DNA from: Flavobacterium sp. UBA7680
Lineage (GTDB): Bacteria > Bacteroidota > Bacteroidia > Flavobacteriales > Flavobacteriaceae
Length of the DNA: 61,990 nucleotides
Assembly: GCF_002482975.1 (NCBI RefSeq)
Contig: NZ_DLHA01000023.1
Location: 1-61,990, forward strand
Direction of reading: 5' to 3'
Shown here: piece by piece, positions 16,412-24,490 of the stretch
How the letters are laid out: each line of letters starts with the position of its first letter
Numbering within the stretch: position 1 is the first letter of the stretch
Translations under genes and position numbers: made by a program
Notes under the pieces: generated by a model
The model's input: only the letters and a program-made list of their open reading frames with translations
Database searches by the model: none
Told to the model about the DNA's origin: nothing

Positions 16412-17374
16412 TTATCTTCCTCCAAGGAAAAGATTAACAATGATGTCTGAAATCAACGAAATCATACAAATTGTCAATAATATGGAAAGCAAAAATGTGC
16501 TTAGTGCCACTTTTTTTAATTCCGGATCTAAAAGCTTAGGGTTTTGATTTTTATAAACGGTAATTAAATGTTTAGTTAAAGGAATGTAAGCCAGTAAAAA
16601 CAAATATTGATCGAAATTATAATCGCTTAAAATCGCAAAAATTATAACCAAAAGCATCGCTGTAATAATGATTGAAAAGTGATAAATTTTAGCTTTTGCA
16701 CCGCCCATTTGCACTACGATTGTATTTTTACCGGATTTTCTGTCTGATTCTTCGTCGCGCATATTGTTAAGGTTTAAAACCCCAACGCTTAATAATCCAA
16801 TTGCAACTGCCGGAAGAATTAAAAGCGGATCTACTTCCTTTGAATATAAAAAGTTAACGCCTAATGTGCTTACCAATCCGAAGAAAATGAAAACAAATAA
16901 ATCGCCAAATCCTCTATATCCGTAAGCTGAATTTCCGACTGTATAACGAATTGCCGAAACAATTGCAGCGATTCCCAGTAAAAGGAAAAAGATAGAATAA
17001 CCAAAATTGTCCTGACCAAAAGCGAAATAAATTAAAATAATTGCTGATAATAAAGTTAGCAAAGAAGTAATTATTATGGCTTTTTTCATGGCTTGCGGCG
17101 TAATTGCACCACTTTGAATGGCACGCTGCGGACCTACACGATCAGCATTGTCTGTACCTTTTACTCCGTCTCCGTAATCATTTGCAAAATTAGAAAGTAC
17201 CTGAAGTCCAAGTGTTGTTAAAAGTGCGAAACCAAAAATTTTCCAACTAAAAACTTCTGTTGGCGTATTAATCGTTTCTGTTGGGTTTGAAAGTGCATAT
17301 ATACTTCCAACTATAATTCCGGAAACTGATAAAGGCAATGTGCGCAGTCTAGCGGCTTCAATCCAGTGTTTCAT
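16412..17374 (-). CDS. menA: 1,4-Dihydroxy-2-naphthoate polyprenyltransferase MenA
   Basis: 320-residue integral membrane UbiA-family prenyltransferase with about nine predicted helices. The two Asp-rich motifs that bind Mg-prenyl diphosphate are NDYGDGVKGTDN (about 65-76) and NNMRDEESDRKSGKN (about 203-217). It attaches the polyprenyl tail to DHNA to give demethylmenaquinone. menB lies upstream on the same strand, separated by a repeat-filled gap of about 165 bp. Confidence 0.92.
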   Translation of the reverse strand: MKHWIEAARLRTLPLSVSGIIVGSIYALSNPTETINTPTEVFSWKIFGFALLTTLGLQVLSNFANDYGDGVKGTDNADRVGPQRAIQSGAITPQAMKKAIIITSLLTLLSAIILIYFAFGQDNFGYSIFFLLLGIAAIVSAIRYTVGNSAYGYRGFGDLFVFIFFGLVSTLGVNFLYSKEVDPLLILPAVAIGLLSVGVLNLNNMRDEESDRKSGKNTIVVQMGGAKAKIYHFSIIITAMLLVIIFAILSDYNFDQYLFLLAYIPLTKHLITVYKNQNPKLLDPELKKVALSTFLLSILLTICMISLISDIIVNLFLGGR

Positions 17375-17385
17375 ATTTTAATTTT

Positions 17386-17535
17386 AGATTTTTAGAGTTT
17401 AGATTTTAGATCGTTGGATTCTTTATAATTTAAAAAATCTAAAATCTGTAATCTAAATAATATTGTTTTTTTAATCTAGAGTTTAGATGTCATTTTCAGA
17501 TTCAAAAAATCTAAAATCTGCAATCTAAAATCTAA
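17386..17535. repeat. AATCTAAAATCTNNAATCTAAA repeat cluster
   Basis: The gap between menA and menB is filled with copies in both orientations of AATCTAAAATCTG-type words, for example AAATCTAAAATCTGTAATCT at about 17431 and again at about 17509, with the inverse TTTAGAGTTTAGATTTTAGA at about 17390. The block can fold on itself. Related words are at 33172-33205. Confidence 0.7.
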
Positions 17536-17540
17536 AATAT

Positions 17541-18374
17541 TTATGGCAACCATTTATTTTCGCCAAAGTTTGGTTTTCTTTTTTCTAAAAAGGCATTTCT
17601 TCCTTCTTTTGCTTCTTCGGTCATGTAGGCTAAACGTGTTGCTTCACCTGCAAAAACCTGTTGTCCAACCATTCCGTCGTCTGTTAGGTTCATGGCGAAT
17701 TTTAGCATTTTGATTGAAGTTGGAGATTTTTGAAGAATTTCCTGTGCCCATTCGTATGCGGTAGCTTCTAATTCATCATGTGGAATTACGGCATTTACCA
17801 TTCCCATATCCATAGCTTCCTGAGCTGAATAATTTCTTCCTAAAAAGAAAATTTCACGCGCTTTTTTCTGCCCCACCATTTTAGCTAAATAAGCAGATCC
17901 GTAACCACCGTCAAAGCTGGTAACATCTGCATCTGTCTGCTTAAAAATGGCGTGTTCTTTACTTGCCAGCGTCATATCGCAAACTACGTGCAAACTATGC
18001 CCGCCGCCTACAGCCCAGCCTGGAACAACTGCAATAACTACTTTTGGCATAAAACGAATTAAACGCTGTACTTCAAGAATATTTAAACGATGCTGTCCAT
18101 CTTCTCCAACATATCCCTGATGTCCACGCGCATTTTGATCACCGCCGCTGCAAAACGAGTAAACGCCATCTTTTGTCGATGGTCCTTCTGCAGAAAGCAA
18201 AACTACTCCAATTGAAGTGTCTTCTTGCGCGTCATAAAAAGCCTGGTATAATTCTGAAGTCGTTTTAGGTCTGAAAGCATTTCTAACATTGGGTCTGTTA
18301 AAGGCGATTCTGGCAACTCCATTACATTTTTTATAGGTTATATCTTCAAATTCTCTGGCTGTAATCCAATCCAT
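17541..18374 (-). CDS. menB: 1,4-Dihydroxy-2-naphthoyl-CoA synthase MenB
   Basis: 277-residue crotonase-fold enzyme that cyclises o-succinylbenzoyl-CoA. The oxyanion-hole regions are FCSGGDQNARG (74-84) and WAVGGGHSLHV (120-130). The motif QTDADVTSFDGGYGS (146-160) has Asp148 where the E. coli-type enzyme has Gly. In the Mycobacterium-type class this Asp supplies the catalytic carboxylate, so bicarbonate should not be required. It heads the menB-menA-hydrolase run on the minus strand. Confidence 0.95.
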   Translation of the reverse strand: MDWITAREFEDITYKKCNGVARIAFNRPNVRNAFRPKTTSELYQAFYDAQEDTSIGVVLLSAEGPSTKDGVYSFCSGGDQNARGHQGYVGEDGQHRLNILEVQRLIRFMPKVVIAVVPGWAVGGGHSLHVVCDMTLASKEHAIFKQTDADVTSFDGGYGSAYLAKMVGQKKAREIFFLGRNYSAQEAMDMGMVNAVIPHDELEATAYEWAQEILQKSPTSIKMLKFAMNLTDDGMVGQQVFAGEATRLAYMTEEAKEGRNAFLEKRKPNFGENKWLP

Positions 18375-18627
18375 TTCTGTTTGTTTTATTTAAAAATTAT
18401 AGTGTAAAAATAAACCATTTTTTACATTTTTTCCTATTCAATTTTGTTTAAGTCACAGCTATTTTTTCATTCAATGTTAACAATTACTATTCTTGTACAA
18501 AAAATAACACTTTTTAACATTAGTATTAAAAAATAATGAGTAATTTTACAGCCTAGAAATCAACAAGATACAATTTATTTTGTTGACATAAGATTGATTT
18601 TCTTTCACTGATTTATTAACCTAAAAA

Positions 18628-18747
18628 ATGATTTTTTTGAGAAAATTTAAAAAATTTGTCGCTCATTTTTTTATGGTTTTAAATAGTAAACCTGTTAGGA
18701 ATGAGCAAATGATTTACTCGTTTGTCAAAACTTCAAAAAGGAGATAG
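18628..18747 (+). CDS. Possible small basic peptide (39 residues)
   Basis: Frame starting MIFLRKFKKFVAHFFMVLNS and ending in VKTSKRR, basic and amphipathic. There is no strong ribosome-binding site, though flavobacterial genes often lack one. I do not recognise a family. It is listed because it is the longest frame in an 800-base gap; it could be chance. Confidence 0.25.
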   Translation: MIFLRKFKKFVAHFFMVLNSKPVRNEQMIYSFVKTSKRR

Positions 18748-19037
18748 TAACACCTAAGGTTAAACGCTAGAATTGTTTTGTAATTAGTATCAAATTGATT
18801 ACGAAAAGAGGAAAAAATGCTAACTAAAACTTTCTATAAGTTATTTTATTAAACCAAATGGATTAGCCGTGAAATTAATTTTTTGCTTTTAAGATAAACG
18901 CAATAATTGTTTAAAGACATACCATCAAGAAAGAAGTTTCTAAAATTCGTAAAGTGCTTACTTTCAAGATGAATTCGAATTATTTTATTTCTGTTTTTTT
19001 TTAATTACAATTTTTTTTAAAACTAGAATAAAAAGGG

Positions 19038-19064
19038 AAAGGCTGCTTGTAATGAGCAGCCTTT
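19038..19064. terminator. Hairpin terminator
   Basis: A perfect 10-bp stem AAAGGCTGCT / AGCAGCCTTT with a 7-base loop. It is followed by CTTTTTATT on the minus strand and a weaker TTTCTTGTT on the plus strand. It could end the CvfB-like gene (minus) or an unannotated plus-strand transcript. Confidence 0.7.
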
Positions 19065-19097
19065 CTTGTTATAATGTTTAATAAATTCCAAAAAATA

Positions 19098-19144
19098 AAA
19101 TTCCAAATTCCAATATATTCGTGATGCATTGGAATTTGGAATTT
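19098..19144. repeat. 17-bp perfect palindrome arms, ATTCCAAATTCCAAT family
   Basis: Arms AAATTCCAAATTCCAAT (19098-19114) and ATTGGAATTTGGAATTT (19128-19144) are perfect inverse complements with a 13-base loop. Further TTCCAA/TTGGAA words flank them. It lies just past the stop of the CvfB-like gene. Confidence 0.8.
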
Positions 19145-19174
19145 AAAATATTGGAATTTTAGAGAAATTTAATT

Positions 19175-20029
19175 TTATTCTTTTACCAGATAAATTCCAT
19201 CTTCTTTAATTTCAATAAGTTTCTCTTTGTATAAAGCTCCTACAGCCTTTTTAAAAGTTTTTTTACTCATTTTTAAAACCGTTTTTATGTCTTCCGGATG
19301 CGAATTGTCATTTAAACGTAAAAAACCACGGTTGGCTCTTAATTCATCTAAAATCTTTTCTGCATTTGGTTCAATACTTTGATAACCTTGAATTTGCAAA
19401 GCAACATCTATTTTATTATCAGGACGAATGGTTTTAATATAACCGCGCATTCTGTCACCGGTTCTTATCGCATCATCATAAACTTCATCTTTATATAAAA
19501 GCCCTTTATGCTGTTCGTTGATAATGACATTTATTCCCAATTCTGTAATGTGGGAAACGATCAAATCAACTTCTTCTCCTTTTTCAACCGTAAGCTGGTC
19601 GTTATTTAAAAATTGATTTAATTTACTCGAAGCTACTAAACGATTGGTTTTCTCATCTTTATACAGATAAACTAGGTAGCGTTTTCCTTTTTCCATAGGG
19701 CGCGCCTGTTCTTTAAACGGAACCAGAATATCTTTTTCCATTCCCCAATCCATAAAAGCACCAACATTATTGATGTAGTTTACTCTTAAAAGCGCAAACT
19801 CATTCAGTAAAATATAAGGTTCAAGCGTAGTCGCCACAGGGCGTTGTTCATGATCTAAATAAACAAAAACAACAAGTTCTTCGCCTATTTCAAATTCATT
19901 TGGAACATATTTATTTGGTAATAAAACATCGTGAATTCCGTCTGGATCTTTTTCAGGATTCCCTAAAAAAAGACCAACTTTTGTATCACGTAATATAGTT
20001 AGTGTATTGTATTTTCCTATTTCAAGCAT
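19175..20029 (-). CDS. CvfB-like S1 RNA-binding protein
   Basis: 284 residues from MLEIGKYNTLTILRD. The open frame continues upstream through an AAGCTTCTAAG-type intergenic repeat, which I exclude. Tandem S1-type OB folds cover about residues 1-205, and a C-terminal winged-helix segment (about 220-284, including TVLKMSKKTFKKAVGALYKE) matches the CvfB/YitL architecture. Relatives bind RNA and affect virulence or haemolysin regulators in Firmicutes. Cytoplasmic. In this organism the target is unknown. Confidence 0.85.
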   Translation of the reverse strand: MLEIGKYNTLTILRDTKVGLFLGNPEKDPDGIHDVLLPNKYVPNEFEIGEELVVFVYLDHEQRPVATTLEPYILLNEFALLRVNYINNVGAFMDWGMEKDILVPFKEQARPMEKGKRYLVYLYKDEKTNRLVASSKLNQFLNNDQLTVEKGEEVDLIVSHITELGINVIINEQHKGLLYKDEVYDDAIRTGDRMRGYIKTIRPDNKIDVALQIQGYQSIEPNAEKILDELRANRGFLRLNDNSHPEDIKTVLKMSKKTFKKAVGALYKEKLIEIKEDGIYLVKE

Positions 20030-20033
20030 TTTT

Positions 20034-20072
20034 CTTAAGATTCTAAGTTGAAAAGCATCTAAGCTTCTAAGG
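20034..20072. repeat. TTAAGATTCTAAG-family repeat
   Basis: TCTTAAGATTCTAAGTTG at about 20033 continues with AAGCATCTAAGCTTCTAAGG, the word family also seen at 33280-33312 and 49264-49300. It touches the start codon of the CvfB-like gene and would form its leader. Confidence 0.6.
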
Positions 20073-20136
20073 TGCAAATGTACGAAGTTTGAAATCGTAA
20101 ATGAAAAATGTTTTGTATTAAGGTATATAAAAAGAA

Positions 20137-20160
20137 AAAAGCGCCAATTTTGACGCTTTT
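20137..20160 (-). terminator. Terminator of the DUF2853 gene
   Basis: Stem AAAAGCGYCA / TGRCGCTTTT (one G-U pair) with a short loop, followed on the minus strand by TTTTTTC. It starts 8 bases after the DUF2853 stop codon. Confidence 0.75.
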
Positions 20161-20167
20161 ACTTTTG

Positions 20168-20509
20168 TTATTTATAAACACTTTCTTTTTTAAAGTGAAC
20201 TGTTAATAGATAGTATACAACAGCTCTGTATTTGTGTTTATTAGATTTTCCGTATTTTTCTAAAACTGCATGAATTGCTCCAAACAATTCCGGACTATCT
20301 GGTAAACCAAGTTTTTTTACCAAAAAGTTTTTCTTAACGGTTTCTAATTCTGACTCTTGAGTTCCAGCTACAACTGAAGCATCGTCATTGTATATCGCTG
20401 GTCCGCAGCCAATTGTCACTTTTGTTAATAAATCCATGTTTGGAGTTACTCCGCATTTGTCTTTTAAATCTGCTGCATACTTCTTAATTAATTCTTCTCT
20501 TTTGCTCAT
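20168..20509 (-). CDS. DUF2853 family protein
   Basis: 113 residues, all-alpha, matching the small DUF2853 family (MSKREELIKKYAADLKDKCG, KVTIGCGPAIYNDDASVV, KYRAVVYYLLTVHF). Cytoplasmic, no catalytic motif visible, function unknown. It is a single gene between the CvfB-like gene and menD on the minus strand and has its own terminator. Confidence 0.75.
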   Translation of the reverse strand: MSKREELIKKYAADLKDKCGVTPNMDLLTKVTIGCGPAIYNDDASVVAGTQESELETVKKNFLVKKLGLPDSPELFGAIHAVLEKYGKSNKHKYRAVVYYLLTVHFKKESVYK

Positions 20510-20602
20510 AATAAATTTAATATTGGTTACTAATTATGCAACCAAATCTAAATATTATTACGAGTTAAAACAAATATTTAACACAATTTAACTTACAAAA
20601 TA

Positions 20603-22267
20603 TTAGACAAGCTCTTTAAAGTATTGTTTTAAAATTACATCGTTTTCTGCAGTTGGAGTAAATACTTCCAATATTCCCGGTGCTTCATTCCCATTATAAA
20701 GTTTATTTAAATTCTCATTCAGATCTTCTACATTGCTGGCTTTGTAATAATTACAGCCGTACATTTTGGCTAAATGTTCTGCTGTTAATTGATGAGAAGT
20801 TTCAAAATAAGTATTAAAAACAGGCTTTTCTTCGTGTCCGGGTAAAATCCTGAAAATTCCTCCTCCTCCATTATTGATAATAATAATTTTGAAGTTTTTA
20901 GGAATATAAGAATTCCATAAAGCGTTACTGTCGTATAAAAAGCTGATATCGCCTGTTATAAAAACAGTTTGTTTTCCACTTCCAACGGCTGATCCAACTG
21001 CTGTTGAAGTACTTCCGTCAATTCCGCTTGTTCCTCTATTGCAAAATACTTCAATTGAAGGATCAATTTCAATTAATTGAGCATAACGAATTGCAGAACT
21101 GTTACTAATTTGTAATTGAATATTTTTAGGAAGTGATTCTATTACTTTTTCGAAAACTTTAAAATCTGAAAATGGAATTTTCTTTAAATATTCTTCTTTT
21201 CTTTTATTTCTTAGACTGTAAATTTTATCGATTTTCGAAAAGTAATTGCTTGCTTTAAATTCTGTTTTTGGAAGCAGATCTTTAAAAAAATCATTTGGTT
21301 CCATTACAAAATGTTTACTTAAAGCATTGAATGTATCATAAGCACGTAAAGTATCTATGTGCCAGTGATGTGCAGGTTTATATTTTCGTAAAAAAGCTTT
21401 AATACGTTTTGATACAATCATGCCCCCAAAAGTGATTAAAACCGGGGCTTCCAATTCTTTAAAATCAGAATCGTCAAATGGAGTAATTAAAGTATCAATA
21501 CTATTAATAAAACTCGGATGATGTATGTTTGAAGTCGTTTCTGTAAGCACAACAATCGATGGATCATTGGCAAAGTTTTCCAGAATTTCCTCATCTATGG
21601 AATTTACTTCATTTATTCCTCCAATAAGAATTAGTTTTCTTTTTGCCGAATTCCAAATGGAAACAATTTCTTCGCTGTTATCAATAATTTTGGTTGGAAT
21701 TTCTTCTTCCAGCGTTGTGATTTTTGGCTCAACAGAAAGTTCTGAAACGGTTTCGTATAATGGTTCTTCAAATGGTGCATTAATATGAACCGGACCTTTT
21801 TGAAGAATGGCTGTTTCTATAGCTTTATTTATTTTTAAGTCGTTTTCTACCGAAGCATCTTCAGTTAAATTGGCATTAAAAACAGAATGATTTAAGTAAA
21901 CATTTTCCTGACGAATGGTTTGCCCGTCGCCAATATCAATTTTACTCTGCGGACGATCTGCAGAAATTACAATTAAAGGAATCTGACTGTAAAATGCTTC
22001 GGCTACAGCCGGATAATAATTCAATAATGCTGATCCTGACGTACATACAACTGCCGTAGGCTTTTTTGTCTGCATTGCGATTCCTAAAGCAAAGAATGCA
22101 GCGCAGCGCTCATCGGCAATACTGTAACATTTAAAATTTGGATTTTGTGCGAAACCAATCGTCAAAGGCGCATTTCGCGAACCTGGAGAAATTATAATAT
22201 TATGAATTCCTTTTGCTGAACAAATCTCGATAATGCTTTGTGCAAGCGCTATTTTGGGGTAAATCAT
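20603..22267 (-). CDS. menD: 2-Succinyl-5-enolpyruvyl-6-hydroxy-3-cyclohexene-1-carboxylate synthase MenD
   Basis: 554-residue thiamin-diphosphate enzyme, the first committed step of menaquinone synthesis (isochorismate plus 2-oxoglutarate). Visible landmarks are the N-terminal SPGSRNAPL (27-35) with a downstream Glu of the PYR domain (ADERCAAFF), and the ThDP motif beginning GDISFLYDSNALW (about 440-452) and ending INNGGGGIF (about 467-475). It is separated from menB/menA/menC by two unrelated genes. menF, which normally lies next to it, is not in this window: upstream is a divergent thioredoxin-like gene. Confidence 0.95.
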   Translation of the reverse strand: MIYPKIALAQSIIEICSAKGIHNIIISPGSRNAPLTIGFAQNPNFKCYSIADERCAAFFALGIAMQTKKPTAVVCTSGSALLNYYPAVAEAFYSQIPLIVISADRPQSKIDIGDGQTIRQENVYLNHSVFNANLTEDASVENDLKINKAIETAILQKGPVHINAPFEEPLYETVSELSVEPKITTLEEEIPTKIIDNSEEIVSIWNSAKRKLILIGGINEVNSIDEEILENFANDPSIVVLTETTSNIHHPSFINSIDTLITPFDDSDFKELEAPVLITFGGMIVSKRIKAFLRKYKPAHHWHIDTLRAYDTFNALSKHFVMEPNDFFKDLLPKTEFKASNYFSKIDKIYSLRNKRKEEYLKKIPFSDFKVFEKVIESLPKNIQLQISNSSAIRYAQLIEIDPSIEVFCNRGTSGIDGSTSTAVGSAVGSGKQTVFITGDISFLYDSNALWNSYIPKNFKIIIINNGGGGIFRILPGHEEKPVFNTYFETSHQLTAEHLAKMYGCNYYKASNVEDLNENLNKLYNGNEAPGILEVFTPTAENDVILKQYFKELV

Positions 22268-22381
22268 TCTAAAATGGTGTATAATTTTTAAAGAAAATAT
22301 ATTGCTTAAAATTTTCTTTTACGAATACAAAGTTACAAACTTCGCGCTTTATTTAACTTATATATTAGGAAGATATTAAGA

Positions 22382-22409
22382 TTGGTTTTATAAAAAGGGA
22401 ATATATTTG
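22382..22409 (+). promoter_or_regulatory. Bacteroidota-type promoter (TTG-N17-TATATTTG)
   Basis: TTG at 22382-22384 and TATATTTG at 22402-22409 are separated by 17 bp, matching the Bacteroidota -33/-7 consensus. They lie about 35 bp before the thioredoxin-like gene. Confidence 0.7.
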
Positions 22410-22443
22410 TAAAACAGAATTTCTTTATTAAAATTAACCCTTT

Positions 22444-23619
22444 ATGCGTTTTTTAAATTTACTTTTTCTTTTCGTTTCGCTGCAAACCGTAACCTCTCAA
22501 AATCAATTTGTGGTTGACGGAATAACGTACAAAACGGCTCTTGAAAATGCTAAAACACAAAGCAAACCAGTTTTTGTAATGTTGTATGCAGATTGGTGTC
22601 CGCATTGTAACCAAATGAAAAAGGATGTTTTCAGCGATCAAAATGTGATGGATTTTTTAAATAAAAATTATATCTGCGTTTGGAAGAATATCGAAAAAGA
22701 AGAAGGAATTGCGCTTAAAAATAAGTTTAAAACGACTTCACTTCCAGCATTTTTGTTTTTAGATGCTAATGAAACTCTTTTATATGCTTTAAAAGGCGAA
22801 ATGAAAAAAGAAGAATTTTTGGCAGAAGCCAATTATGCTTTAAATCCTAAATTACAGCTTCCTTATTTAGAAAAAGATTTTCTGGCTGATCCTAGTAATT
22901 CAACAAAATTCTTTACTTATTTGAATACATTGAAAAAAGGAAAAGACAGAACAGAATTATCGATTCCTACTCATATTTATCTGCAGACACAATCAGATGC
23001 TCAATTGGTTAGCGAAACCAATTGGCGCGTAATTGCCAATGGTGTTACTGATATTAATTCGAGAGAATTTCAATATGTTTTAAAACATCAAAAAGAGTTT
23101 GCCGCTGTGGCTTCGCAAAATCGTGTAGACCGTAAAGTCGAAAGTATTGTAAACGAATTACTTCGTCCGCTTGTGGATAATTTAGATACTATAAATTATT
23201 ACAAACAAAGAGAAGTTGCCAAATCAATTCGATTGCAAAAAACGGATTCTCTTGTTTTTAAATTTGATTTGACGCTGGCTGAACGTACTGAAAAGTGGGA
23301 TTTCTATAAAAAAGTGACTCTGGAAGATACTGAAAAATTGGTTTGGAACGATGCTAGTTTTTTAAAAGATATTGGACAGACTTATCTAAAACATATTAAT
23401 GATACGGAAAGTTTGAAAAAATCAATTTCGTGGGTAAAACATTCTTTAGAATTAACGGATTCTTACGATGGAAATTTACTCATCGCCCGACTTTATAATA
23501 AAATTAAAGATAAAAAACAGGCATTAAAGTATGCTAAAGATGCCAAAGCTATTGGTAAAGAAATGGGATGGAATACCAAGGATATCGATACTTTACTGGC
23601 TGAATTAAATTCTAAATAA
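22444..23619 (+). CDS. Secreted thioredoxin-fold protein with CPHC active site
   Basis: 391 residues. A signal peptide (about 1-19, ending VTSQ) is followed by a thioredoxin-like domain with active site ADWCPHC (C52, C55). CPHC is the DsbA-type dipeptide and favours an oxidising or isomerising role. The C-terminal 240 residues are helical and TPR-like and carry no Cys pair. It probably acts in the periplasm on disulfides of exported proteins. Its function is inferred from the fold only. Confidence 0.85.
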   Translation: MRFLNLLFLFVSLQTVTSQNQFVVDGITYKTALENAKTQSKPVFVMLYADWCPHCNQMKKDVFSDQNVMDFLNKNYICVWKNIEKEEGIALKNKFKTTSLPAFLFLDANETLLYALKGEMKKEEFLAEANYALNPKLQLPYLEKDFLADPSNSTKFFTYLNTLKKGKDRTELSIPTHIYLQTQSDAQLVSETNWRVIANGVTDINSREFQYVLKHQKEFAAVASQNRVDRKVESIVNELLRPLVDNLDTINYYKQREVAKSIRLQKTDSLVFKFDLTLAERTEKWDFYKKVTLEDTEKLVWNDASFLKDIGQTYLKHINDTESLKKSISWVKHSLELTDSYDGNLLIARLYNKIKDKKQALKYAKDAKAIGKEMGWNTKDIDTLLAELNSK

Positions 23620-23694
23620 ACTTAAAATAACAACCACGAATTTCATGAATTAAGACTAGTTCTTTTTGATGTGAAATTTTAAAAGATTAAAACC

Positions 23695-24192
23695 ATGAGC
23701 CTTATCCTTAGACCTGCAACCACAAACGATTTAACGAAAATTCTTGATATTGTAAATCATTCTATCCTGCATACAACGGCAAATTATAGTTATGATATTC
23801 AAACTCTTGAAGTACAAACAAAATGGTTTGAAGATAAAAAAGCTAAAAACCTTCCTATTGTTGTAGCTGATTTAGATGACGAAGTTGTTGGTTTTGGAAG
23901 TTATGGTCAGTTTCGTGAAAAAATTGGGTATCAATATACTGTTGAGCATTCTGTTTATGTGGTTGATAATGTTATTGGAAAAGGAATTGGCTCTAAATTA
24001 TTGACTGAATTAATTCGTTTGGCTAAAGAACAGGGTTTTCATGTTATGATTGGTGCTATCGATGCTGATAATGCGGGAAGTATTGCTTTTCATGAAAAAT
24101 TTGGATTTGTAGCGACTGGGACGATTCGTGAAGTTGGGTATAAGTTTGATCATTGGCTTGATTTGGTTTTTATGCAGCTTATATTGACGTAG
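23695..24192 (+). CDS. GNAT-family N-acetyltransferase (phosphinothricin acetyltransferase-like)
   Basis: 165 residues of the Pat/YncA-like GNAT group. The acetyl-CoA-binding segment is VIGKGIGSKLLTELIRLAKEQG (about 92-113), preceded by EHSVYVVDNV and followed by GSIAFHEKFGFVATGTIREVGYKFDHWLDLVFMQL, typical of enzymes that acetylate methionine sulfoximine or phosphinothricin. The stop codon lies inside the first copy of a direct repeat that recurs downstream, so the last few residues (LILT) may derive from it. Confidence 0.85.
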   Translation: MSLILRPATTNDLTKILDIVNHSILHTTANYSYDIQTLEVQTKWFEDKKAKNLPIVVADLDDEVVGFGSYGQFREKIGYQYTVEHSVYVVDNVIGKGIGSKLLTELIRLAKEQGFHVMIGAIDADNAGSIAFHEKFGFVATGTIREVGYKFDHWLDLVFMQLILT

Positions 24193-24369
24193 ATTGCACG
24201 CGGATTTTACGGGTTCGCTTTCGCGAAGGCGCCGGATTTTACGGATTTTTTTTCTTTCTATTCTGGAGCCTCTGAGAGAATTGTTTACGAATATTGGCGT
24301 AGATGGCACGCGGATTTTACGGGTTCGCTATCGCGAAGGCGCGGATTAGCACGGATTTTTTTCTTTCGC
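24181..24369. repeat. Two direct repeats of about 78 bp, starting inside the GNAT stop region
   Basis: Copy 1 (24181-24260) and copy 2 (24291-24369) both read ATATTGRCGTAGATKGCACG, then CGGATTTTACGGGTTCGCTW and TCGCGAAGGCGC, and end near ACGGATTTTTT. The unit contains a small TTCGC/GCGAA hairpin and words related to the GCACGGATT palindrome families. Confidence 0.8.
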
Positions 24370-24429
24370 TTTTTTGTCTTTTGAGAAAACCTTTGTCCCT
24401 TTGTAACTTTGCCACTTTGAACCTTTAAA

Positions 24430-24473
24430 AAAAAATCCCCAAATTTGATAAATTCAAATTTGGGGATTTTTTT
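24430..24473. terminator. Bidirectional terminator
   Basis: Stem AAAAATCCCCAAATTTG / CAAATTTGGGGATTTTT with a 7-base loop, T-rich on both strands. It lies between the convergent GNAT and glutathione peroxidase genes. Just upstream (about 24379-24428) is a copy of the CTTTGTCCCTTTGTAACTTT repeat family. Confidence 0.85.
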
Positions 24474-24490
24474 AATATAGAAGTTCTAAA

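Larger units (their letters stand above)
18375..19174. other. 800-base gap without a recognised gene; possible small peptide or ncRNA
   Basis: No ORF over 40 codons is evident. On the plus strand a 39-codon frame (18628-18747) is followed by an 11-codon frame with a strong AGAGGAAAAA leader before ATG at 18817 and by short interrupted frames to about 18985. A perfect-stem hairpin (19038-19064) and a separate 17-bp palindrome (19098-19144) close the gap. It may hold a plus-strand transcript ending at the hairpin. I do not recognise tmRNA, RNase P, SRP or 6S RNA signatures. Confidence 0.5.

Noticed and set aside
20603..22267. Possible menF-menD operon
   Set aside because: The region upstream of menD is occupied by a divergent thioredoxin-like gene with its own promoter; no isochorismate synthase is visible in the window.
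24181..24369. Possible CRISPR array
   Set aside because: Only two imperfect copies of about 78 bp with a 30-base interval, no cas genes, and the unit includes a gene end.
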